Part shown: positions 1-5,000 of the stretch, piece after piece
Numbering within the stretch: position 1 is the stretch's first letter
Layout of the letters: the number at the start of each line of letters is the position of its first letter
Assembly (NCBI GenBank): GCA_015222555.1
Contig: JADFVM010000334.1
Coordinates: 1-5,000, forward strand
Length of the DNA stretch: 5,000 nt
DNA from: Pseudomonadota bacterium
GTDB lineage: Bacteria; Desulfobacterota; JADFVX01
Direction: 5' to 3'
Notes under the pieces: generated by a model
What the model was told of the DNA's origin: nothing
The model's input: only the letters and a program-made list of their open reading frames with translations
The model's database searches: none
Position numbers and translations under genes: made by a program

Positions 1-1611
1 CTTCTTTTCAGGCCTTCTGATCAATTGCCTTTTCTTTGCTTCATCTTCCGTATCGGTCCTGGTAAAGGAGGCTCCAATAATTAAATTTTCAACAGCTTTA
101 ACTTCAAGGTCAAACTCCCAGCCTTTTGTGTTTGCTTCTGCAACATTTTGAGGCTCGTACAACCATGGGGCATATTCTACCCATTCAATAAGGTTTTTGA
201 AATCATTTTTGAAATAGGTGGCTGAAAAGATAACATGTTTATCTATCAGTTCCTGCTCTATGCCCAGATCATAACCCTTGGATTTCTCGGGCTCCAGATT
301 CGGGTTGCCCCTGCCAACAGCGGGATTATTGTAATAGAGGTCGTTGAGTGTGGGTGCCTTGAAGGCTTTTCCGTAACTACTCCTCAATGTTGTGCCTGTT
401 TTATCTATAAGGTATGACACTGCAACTTTATAGGTCGTCTCGCTGCCGAATTTTTTGTGATCATCATACCTCATGCCTGCCAGCAGGTTCAATTTGCTAT
501 CGATTGCCGATATCTTGTCCTGCAGGTAAATTGCCTTGTTGGATACAGAATGATCGAGTGCGGCTGATTCGTTTTCAGCTTCGGCTTTCTCATATTCTGC
601 CCCGACGGTGATGGTATGTGCTTCATCGAGAAGGTAGAAATTGTTTTGCCAGTCAAGGGTTTTGATTTTTGTGTCGATATTGCTGTTGTACCAGTTGAAG
701 GGATCAGGATCGCCTTCAACCAGTTTAAACTTTTCAGTCGTTAAAGACGCTTTGATTGTGTGATCCCACATCTCACCCACAGTATGTTTAAGCTTGGCTG
801 CTATTGTTGTAGAATCAGTTTCCATGGTGTAGTTGGGATCATCAACGCCCAGGCCGGAGGAGCCGCCATCTATTTCTGCCTCGGCATCAAATCTACGTGC
901 CGTAAGACCCACGTTAATGTTTTCGCTGATCTGATATCCCATTTTTGCCGAAAGGGTTTTGTTTTCATAACCATCTTCCTCTGTATTGCCATTGGCTTCA
1001 GAGGCTGCGGAAAAACCGTCCGAATCAATCATTGAGAAGGCCAGCGAGTAGTCCAGCTTTTTATTGCCACCCCGTACCGCTACATTCCCTTTTTTTGTGT
1101 CATAGCTTCCACCTTCAGCCTTTATAGTGAATGCCGGTTTTCCTGTCCCTTTTTTGGTGATGATATTAATTACACCAGCCATGGCATCGGAGCCGTAAAG
1201 GGTGCTCTGTGGTCCCCTGACGACTTCTATCCTTTCAATGTTGTCAACCGTCAGATTGGCAAAGTCATAACTTCCGGTGGTGGGACTGTTGACCTGCACC
1301 CCGTCTATCATGACAAGAAGATGGCCCGAGTTGCTTCCACGTATAAAAATACTAGTGTTCCTGCCGGGGCCACCGCTTTGAACAACATCCAGGCCGGGCA
1401 CCTCTCTTAGAACCTCGTTTACATAACGTACCTGTTGTTTCTCGATTTCATTCGCCGTTATCACTGTTACAGATGATGGTATTGACTTAATTGCCGCCTC
1501 TGTCCGGGTTGCGGTCACAACAACCTGCCCGATTTCAACCTCCTCCGCGCCCAGTGCGAATGAAGGGATCATTAACAAGATTAATGTAAATAGAATTTTC
1601 ATATTTTTCAT
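1..1611 (-). CDS. btuB: TonB-dependent outer-membrane receptor, BtuB-like (vitamin B12/corrinoid), C-terminus cut by window edge
   Basis: This is probably the outer-membrane porter that takes up cobalamin or other corrinoids using TonB energy. The frame is open from the ATG at 1611 to position 1 (537 codons, no stop). BtuB proteins are about 600-620 residues, so roughly 70 C-terminal residues lie outside the window. Residues 1-21 form a signal peptide (Lys-rich start, hydrophobic ILFTLILLMIP, likely cleavage after ALG). A TonB-box-like segment, QVVVTATRTE, follows at about 29-38. The plug domain runs from about 42 to 152, with VPGLDVVQ, SIFIRG, VMIDGVQVN, IERIEVVRGP and STLYGSDAMAGVINIIT. The rest alternates as expected for a 22-strand barrel, including SSYGKAFKAPTLNDLYY. 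The start has AAGGAG at 1630-1625, a rather long 13 bases upstream; a second in-frame ATG lies at 1602. The upstream cobalamin riboswitch and the neighbouring cobQ and btuCD genes favour corrinoid over siderophore. The family call is firm; the substrate is inferred from context. Confidence 0.93.
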   Translation of the reverse strand, partial: MKNMKILFTLILLMIPSFALGAEEVEIGQVVVTATRTEAAIKSIPSSVTVITANEIEKQQVRYVNEVLREVPGLDVVQSGGPGRNTSIFIRGSNSGHLLVMIDGVQVNSPTTGSYDFANLTVDNIERIEVVRGPQSTLYGSDAMAGVINIITKKGTGKPAFTIKAEGGSYDTKKGNVAVRGGNKKLDYSLAFSMIDSDGFSAASEANGNTEEDGYENKTLSAKMGYQISENINVGLTARRFDAEAEIDGGSSGLGVDDPNYTMETDSTTIAAKLKHTVGEMWDHTIKASLTTEKFKLVEGDPDPFNWYNSNIDTKIKTLDWQNNFYLLDEAHTITVGAEYEKAEAENESAALDHSVSNKAIYLQDKISAIDSKLNLLAGMRYDDHKKFGSETTYKVAVSYLIDKTGTTLRSSYGKAFKAPTLNDLYYNNPAVGRGNPNLEPEKSKGYDLGIEQELIDKHVIFSATYFKNDFKNLIEWVEYAPWLYEPQNVAEANTKGWEFDLEVKAVENLIIGASFTRTDTEDEAKKRQLIRRPEKK

Positions 1612-1675
1612 TGTAAATTCGTAGCTCCTTAATAAGTAATTAATCAGCCAATTAAACAGATAGCATTATTTCTAA

Positions 1676-1770
1676 CTCCCCCTAACCCCCTCTTACTCTA
1701 AGAGGGGGGAGAATGCTCCTCCCCTTAAGGTAAGGGTCTTGTGCCCTGTGGCTAGAGCTTGGGTGGGGTT
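1676..1770. repeat. Palindromic, MITE-like non-coding repeat in the btuB leader
   Basis: This C/G-run-rich stretch differs from the AT-rich sequence around it. It contains a perfect 10-bp inverted repeat (CCCCCTCTTA at 1686-1695, TAAGAGGGGG at 1699-1708, loop CTC). A second 6-bp hairpin follows (CCCTTA at 1722-1727, TAAGGG at 1731-1736, loop AGG). The ends are C-rich on the left (CTCCCCCTAACCCC) and G-rich on the right (GGGTGGGGTT). TTATT occurs just outside the left end (1666-1670) and at the right end (1769-1773), which could be a target duplication but is short enough to be chance. The make-up resembles dispersed, non-autonomous palindromic repeats found in intergenic regions of many bacterial genomes. 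No ORF or transposase lies within. The exact ends are uncertain, and copy number cannot be judged from one window. Confidence 0.6.
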
Positions 1771-1871
1771 ATTAAGTCAGTCTGGAACGCTACATATTTA
1801 ATCGCCGATTTATTAAATTTATTGTTGACCATCTGCTGTCATGTCCGGGGTGTCTTACCCTAAATTAACTC
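1771..1871. other. AT-rich leader sequence without recognised gene
   Basis: This stretch lies between the micro-ORF and the palindromic repeat. It holds only weak inverted repeats: ATTTAAT at 1796-1802 against ATTAAAT at 1812-1818, with AATCG/CGATT nested inside. I see no coding frame, no convincing promoter and no terminator. It is presumably untranslated leader of the btuB transcript. Confidence 0.4.
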
Positions 1872-1898
1872 CTAACTGCTGTTATACTTATTCTGCAT
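1872..1898 (-). CDS. Putative 8-codon leader micro-ORF (MQNKYNSS) between riboswitch and btuB
   Basis: An ATG at 1898-1896 is followed by seven sense codons and TAG at 1874-1872. The start is preceded by the best Shine-Dalgarno sequence in this intergenic region, AAGGAGGT (1912-1905), with 7 bases between AAGGAGG and the ATG. That is better placed than the RBS of btuB itself. It lies about 45 bases downstream of the B12 box, where the gene controlled by a translational cobalamin riboswitch would normally begin. It could be a translated leader peptide, or the remnant of a former gene start cut short by a stop. The peptide matches nothing I recognise and shows no run of regulatory codons. Translation is an inference from the RBS only. 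Confidence 0.35.
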   Translation of the reverse strand: MQNKYNSS

Positions 1899-1905
1899 GA
1901 TCGCA

Positions 1906-1926
1906 CCTCCTTCTGCCTCGAAAGGA
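1906..1926 (-). promoter_or_regulatory. Candidate expression platform: SD-masking hairpin downstream of the riboswitch
   Basis: On the minus strand UCCUUU (1926-1921) can pair with GAAGGA (1913-1908), with five Watson-Crick pairs, one U-G pair and a 7-base loop. The 3' arm covers most of the strong Shine-Dalgarno AAGGAGG at 1912-1906. Because it follows the aptamer closely, it is a plausible element through which ligand binding controls access to the RBS of the micro-ORF. The stem is short, and the alternative pairing with the aptamer was not modelled. Confidence 0.4.
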
Positions 1927-1940
1927 TTTTGTTTTTTCCC

Positions 1941-2087
1941 GGTGGCAGGTCTCCTGGCTTGGGGCGTTCTACTTGCTGTGCCTTCCCATCCGAACTAAGA
2001 CAGTGGCATTGATCGCAGCTTTCGCTCCCCTTACAGTTGCGGGTCAGCTCCGGATTCTAACCGGATTCCCTTAACCAACGGGTCTTT
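1941..2087 (-). promoter_or_regulatory. Cobalamin riboswitch (B12 aptamer, RF00174 type)
   Basis: The conserved blocks of the cobalamin aptamer appear in order on the minus strand. These are AAGGGAATCCGG (2072-2061), AATCCGGAGCTGACCCGC (about 2057-2040), AACTGTAAGGGG (about 2038-2027), GCCACTG (2007-2001), GGGAAGGC (1987-1980) and the B12 box AAGCCAGGAGACCTGCC (1960-1944). The element binds adenosylcobalamin or a related cobamide in nascent mRNA and typically represses downstream uptake or synthesis genes. It is oriented towards the btuB-like receptor. Its first bases directly follow the cobQ stop codon (2090-2088), so there is almost no gap between gene and aptamer. The closing P1 stem is not obvious by eye, so the outer borders are approximate. 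Confidence 0.96.
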
Positions 2088-3635
2088 CTAACAATTAAAA
2101 TTCAGTAATATCTTTCTTTCCAAACCTGCTATGGCGTAAATTTTCTCCATATCAAGATGAGCCCTTGCAAGCGCTGCAAGTTTTCTGTAGCCATTCTCCC
2201 GAAGTTGGTGATGATTGACGGGCGCAGTGCTTTTGTTAAGCCCTTTTTCATGTCTCACCTCGTTTATGAGTGCATGACGGAAGTGGTCATTTTCAAAAAT
2301 TCCGTGGATATAGGTCCCCCAGATTTTGCCGTCCCGTGAAGCCGCACCATCAAAAAACTTCATTTTCGGGTTACCACTTCTTGAAATCTCGAAAAGAGGT
2401 TTTGCACCGTCAAGGTAGACGCTATCACCCATATGGATTTCGTAGCCTGTCAATGATTCCTCCCTCTCATTAAAAAAGTCTTCGCTCACTGAACGTGCTT
2501 TAATCTGATGGGTTGCCTTCTCTTTTTGCAGGGCCGTTGTAATATCCAGATAGCCAAAGCCTTCCGTAGTGCCGCCTCCTTCAAGGTGATGTGGATCCGA
2601 TATGATCATCCCCAGCATCTGATAGCCGCCGCAGATGCCGATGAGGCGGCCACCTCTTTTTACGTGTGTGCTGATTTCGTCTGCATAGCCGGTATCTTTG
2701 AGGTATTGTAGGTCGGAAATACTGTTTTTTGAGCCCGGAATAATAATAATATCGGCAGCGCCTATTTTCTGTCCCGCTCTGACGTAGCAAAGGTTGACAT
2801 TTTCTTCTGCCATGAAGGGATCAAAGTCTGTGAAATTAGAAATATGGGGCAGATATAAAACGACGATATTAATAGTATCCGTAGAGACGCATTGCCCTGC
2901 GTCTCTTTGTCCCTCCAGGTTGACGCTGTCCTCTTCCTGAATATAAATATTCTTAAAGTAGGGGATGACGCCCAGAACGGGCAGCCCTGTTTTATTCTCA
3001 AGAAAGTCCAGCCCCGGCTTAAGCAATGACAGGTCGCCCCGAAATTTGTTAATGATGAATCCCTTGATTCTTTCCTTATCGGCATCGTCAAGGAGTTCCA
3101 GCGTCCCGACAAGAGATGCAAAAACGCCTCCTTTGTCAATATCCCCAACGAGCACGACCGGGGCATTTGCCATATGGGCTGTTCCCATGTTGGCGATATC
3201 GTTTTCCCTGAGATTAATCTCGGCAGGCGAGCCCGCCCCCTCGATGACTATGAGATTATGCTTTTCGGACAGGCGCTTAAAACTTTCTTCCACAAAGGGC
3301 ATGGCCTTTTTTTTGAAACCGTGAAAATCAGTGGCTGAAAAATTCCCGTACACCTTGCCATGAATGATCACCTGCGCGCCCACATCGGTGTGGGGCTTGA
3401 TAAGAATGGGATTCATATCCACCTGCGGCTTAAGGCCAGCCGCTTCAGCCTGAACAACCTGGGCTCTGCCCATTTCTCCGCCCTCATCTGTGACAAAGGA
3501 GTTAAGGGCCATATTTTGCGACTTAAAAGGCGCCACATTCACGCCGTCTTCCCTGAAAATCCGGCAGAGCGCAGCCGTCAATACGGACTTTCCAACGTGT
3601 GAGCCCGTACCCTGCACCATTAAAGAGGTTGTCAC
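2088..3635 (-). CDS. cobQ: Cobyric acid synthase (glutamine-hydrolysing), CobQ/CbiP
   Basis: This cytoplasmic enzyme amidates side chains b, d, e and g of adenosylcobyrinic acid a,c-diamide, using ATP and glutamine, to give cobyric acid. Counted from the GTG at 3635 (515 residues), the N-terminal ATP-binding domain carries LMVQGTGSHVGKS (about 5-17), FKSQNMALNS (37-46), VIEGAGSPAEINL (130-142) and VGDIDKGG (163-170). The family linker LPHISNFTDFDP is at 262-273. The C-terminal class I glutamine amidotransferase domain has the nucleophile Cys335 in GICGGYQ and His444 in WGTYIHGIF. The GTG start is preferred: GGAGG (3647-3643) lies 7 bases upstream, and GTGA overlaps the stop of the ATPase gene by four bases. 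The ATG at 3641 (517 residues) abuts the SD with no space. The protein is slightly long for the family, partly because residues about 244-251 are encoded by a palindromic repeat. All key residues are present, so it is probably active. Confidence 0.97.
   Translation of the reverse strand: MTTSLMVQGTGSHVGKSVLTAALCRIFREDGVNVAPFKSQNMALNSFVTDEGGEMGRAQVVQAEAAGLKPQVDMNPILIKPHTDVGAQVIIHGKVYGNFSATDFHGFKKKAMPFVEESFKRLSEKHNLIVIEGAGSPAEINLRENDIANMGTAHMANAPVVLVGDIDKGGVFASLVGTLELLDDADKERIKGFIINKFRGDLSLLKPGLDFLENKTGLPVLGVIPYFKNIYIQEEDSVNLEGQRDAGQCVSTDTINIVVLYLPHISNFTDFDPFMAEENVNLCYVRAGQKIGAADIIIIPGSKNSISDLQYLKDTGYADEISTHVKRGGRLIGICGGYQMLGMIISDPHHLEGGGTTEGFGYLDITTALQKEKATHQIKARSVSEDFFNEREESLTGYEIHMGDSVYLDGAKPLFEISRSGNPKMKFFDGAASRDGKIWGTYIHGIFENDHFRHALINEVRHEKGLNKSTAPVNHHQLRENGYRKLAALARAHLDMEKIYAIAGLERKILLNFNC
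2094..2123 (-). promoter_or_regulatory. Candidate sigma70-like promoter inside the 3' end of cobQ
   Basis: On the minus strand TTGGAA (2123-2118) and TTTAAT (2099-2094) are separated by 18 bases and resemble -35 and -10 boxes. Transcription would begin near 2087, exactly at the start of the aptamer. This would let btuB be transcribed apart from the upstream operon. Each box departs from consensus and the surroundings are AT-rich, so chance is a real alternative. Read-through from cobQ would also supply the leader. Confidence 0.3.
2883..2906. repeat. Palindromic repeat within cobQ coding sequence
   Basis: AGAGACGCA (2883-2891) and TGCGTCTCT (2898-2906) form a perfect 9-bp inverted repeat around the loop TTGCCC. 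The sequence looks like a family of short dispersed palindromes built on the pattern AGAGACGCA...TGCGTCTCT, usually found between genes. Here it is read in frame as RDAGQCVS, at the junction between the ATP-binding domain and the conserved LPHISNFTDFDP motif. Other CobQ proteins have a variable, hydrophilic linker there, so an insertion would be tolerated. The palindrome is certain; that it is a mobile or dispersed repeat is inferred. Confidence 0.6.
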
Positions 3636-4426
3636 TTGCATCCCTCCATGAGTGGTGTGACACGGGGGCCGCCGGACTGAGGATTTTCATCGACAAAGAC
3701 GGAACAGCCATAGACATGATTAATATGTTCCGATGTAATGACCTGAAGGGGATCGCCTTCTGCGTGAATACTGCCACGGCTCATCATGACAATCCTATCG
3801 CAGCATAAGGCTGCACTGTTCAGATCGTGGGTCACATAAATGACGCCCATCCCTTTTTCCGCCTTCAGTTTCATGATCAGGTTATTGATCTCAACCTGAT
3901 GATGGAGGTCAAGGTAGGACGTGGGTTCATCCAAAAGTAAAATGTCAGGCTCCTGGGCAAGGGCTCGGGCAATAATGACTCTCTGTCTCTCGCCGCCACT
4001 TAACTCGTGGGGAAATCTGTTTGCATAGGGGGCCACATCGGTGAGCGCCATCACCTCGTCGATGACCTCTTTATCCTTTTTCCCCTCTATGGCAAAGCGG
4101 CCAAGATAGGGCGAGCGTCCCATGGCCACAAGCTCTCTCACGGTAAAGGGAAAATCTCCGTCTATCTCCTGAGATACGGAGGCAATGACGGTGGCTAAGT
4201 CGCGCCGTTTGTAGGTGGAAAGGTCTTTCCCCTTGACGGAAACCTTGCCTGACCATGGTGTGATAATCCCTGAGATTACCTTCAAGAGCGTGCTCTTCCC
4301 CGAGCCATTGGGGCCGATAATGCCGAGGATCTCCCCGCCCGCCAGCCTTAGAGATATGCCCTGCAGAACCTCAAGCTCCTTATATCCAAAGCTGACATCG
4401 TCAACTTGTAACAATAGACTATTCAT
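3632..4426 (-). CDS. btuD: ABC transporter ATP-binding protein, BtuD/FepC family (corrinoid import)
   Basis: This 264-residue cytoplasmic ATPase drives a type II (BtuCD-like) importer. All nucleotide-binding motifs are present: Walker A GPNGSGKST (38-46), Q-loop Gln86 in SVSQE, signature LSGGERQ (142-148), Walker B DILLLDEP (161-168) with catalytic Glu167, D-loop SYLD (170-173) and switch His200 in VTHD. Its length is typical of the family. The ATG at 4426 has AAGAGG 7 bases upstream and overlaps the end of the permease gene by 8 bases; its own stop overlaps the start of cobQ. The tight coupling to the permease shows they form one transporter. By sequence alone iron-siderophore import is also possible; cobQ and the riboswitch-controlled receptor favour corrinoid. 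The family is certain, the substrate inferred. Confidence 0.93.
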   Translation of the reverse strand: MNSLLLQVDDVSFGYKELEVLQGISLRLAGGEILGIIGPNGSGKSTLLKVISGIITPWSGKVSVKGKDLSTYKRRDLATVIASVSQEIDGDFPFTVRELVAMGRSPYLGRFAIEGKKDKEVIDEVMALTDVAPYANRFPHELSGGERQRVIIARALAQEPDILLLDEPTSYLDLHHQVEINNLIMKLKAEKGMGVIYVTHDLNSAALCCDRIVMMSRGSIHAEGDPLQVITSEHINHVYGCSVFVDENPQSGGPRVTPLMEGCK

Positions 4427-5000
4427 GGAGACGCCTCTTCATTAAATAAACAAAAATGGGTCCCCCGATAATCGCCGTTATGACACCAACCGGAAGCTCG
4501 ATGGGAGCGATAATTGTACGAGCGATGGTGTCGGCAAAAAGCAGAAATCCTCCTCCCATCAACATGGAGGCCGGGAGGAGATATCGATGGTCTGCGCCCC
4601 AGATCAACCTTGCGCCGTGAGGCACGATAAGGCCGACAAAGCCGATGAGGCCGCAAACTGAGACAACGGCGCCCGTAATTAAAGAGGCGGCAACAAATAA
4701 GATGATTTTTATCCGTTCTATATTCACTCCCAGTTCCATGGCGCGCTCTTCCCCAAGGAGAAGGAGGTTCATCTCCTTGGACATGAGGTAAAGGACTAAG
4801 GCTCCTGAGATAATATAAGGTAGAATAATAATTATGCTCTTCCAGCTGGCCCTGCCAAGATCACCCATGAGCCAGAAAATGGCAGACCCTATCTCGTCAG
4901 GACCGCCAAGGGACAAGATTAACATAATGAGGGCTGACAGGAAGGTGTTTACAATGACGCCTGAAAGAAGCATCTTATACTTGGGAATTCGACCATTCAC
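4419..5000 (-). CDS. btuC: ABC transporter permease, BtuC/FecCD family, C-terminal part (N-terminus outside window)
   Basis: This is the inner-membrane channel subunit partnering the ATPase encoded just downstream. The frame is open at the window edge and ends with TAG at 4421-4419. The 193 visible residues match the C-terminal 55-60 percent of the roughly 330-350-residue family. Hydrophobic segments are seen at about 10-32, 54-73, 98-126, 141-160 and 167-187. Family landmarks include FWLMGDLGRASW (42-53), the ATPase-contacting loop LLLGEERAMELGVN (80-93), GLIGFVGLIVPHGARL (117-132) and ELPVGVITAIIGGPIF (168-183). The GTG at the window edge is in frame but is not a real start, since several transmembrane helices would be missing. 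Corrinoid as substrate is inferred from the neighbours; a siderophore permease would look similar. Confidence 0.93.
   Translation of the reverse strand: MNGRIPKYKMLLSGVIVNTFLSALIMLILSLGGPDEIGSAIFWLMGDLGRASWKSIIIILPYIISGALVLYLMSKEMNLLLLGEERAMELGVNIERIKIILFVAASLITGAVVSVCGLIGFVGLIVPHGARLIWGADHRYLLPASMLMGGGFLLFADTIARTIIAPIELPVGVITAIIGGPIFVYLMKRRLHE

Noticed and set aside
235..1127. Several short plus-strand open frames in the left part of the window
   Set aside because: They are antisense to the continuous 537-codon receptor frame and their translations look random.
1..1611. Possible frameshift in btuB, since no closed gene is visible
   Set aside because: Reading all triplets from 1611 to 1 gave no stop and a continuous receptor sequence; the gene is simply cut by the window edge.
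1686..1708. Strong hairpin considered as an intrinsic terminator
   Set aside because: Neither strand has a T-tract after the stem. On the minus strand G-rich sequence follows, so it fits a repeat better than a terminator.
2762..3166. 134-codon alternative minus-strand frame inside cobQ
   Set aside because: It is a shifted frame of cobQ, whose own frame carries all family motifs without interruption.
2965..3324. 119-codon open frame on the plus strand opposite cobQ
   Set aside because: It lies wholly antisense to a conserved enzyme gene, has a low-complexity Ser/Pro-rich translation, and shows no motif or supporting RBS.
4998..5000. GTG at the right edge as permease start
   Set aside because: Starting there would remove about 40-45 percent of the family sequence, including several membrane helices; the gene clearly continues beyond the window.

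Overview
The window comes from a Gram-negative bacterium: it encodes a TonB-dependent outer-membrane receptor with a signal peptide. All supported genes lie on the minus strand, so the transcript reads from position 5000 towards position 1. Base composition is moderate. The combination of corrinoid synthesis, corrinoid uptake and short palindromic repeats would fit a deltaproteobacterial (Desulfobacterota-like) genome, but that placement is only a guess.

Layout in transcription order: (1) 5000-4419, the C-terminal 193 residues of a BtuC/FecCD-type ABC permease, cut by the window edge. (2) 4426-3632, a complete BtuD/FepC-type ATPase. (3) 3635 (or 3641)-2088, a complete cobyric acid synthase, CobQ/CbiP. 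These three genes overlap at their ends (8 bases, then 4 or 10) and look like a translationally coupled operon. (4) 2087-1941, a cobalamin riboswitch that begins directly at the cobQ stop codon. (5) 1898-1872, an 8-codon ORF with an excellent ribosome binding site that can be masked by a small hairpin. (6) About 1770-1676, a palindromic, MITE-like repeat. (7) 1611-1, a BtuB-like TonB-dependent receptor cut by the left edge, 537 codons visible.

Together the genes form a corrinoid acquisition and remodelling module. BtuB takes corrinoid across the outer membrane, the BtuCD-type transporter takes it across the inner membrane, and CobQ amidates the corrin ring in adenosylcobamide synthesis. The riboswitch would shut down the receptor when cobalamin is plentiful.

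The known genes are ordinary. The unusual parts are the leader between riboswitch and receptor (a micro-ORF with its own switchable RBS, then a palindromic repeat, about 330 bases in all) and a palindromic repeat apparently inserted in frame into cobQ. I found no clear evidence of a wholly new system.
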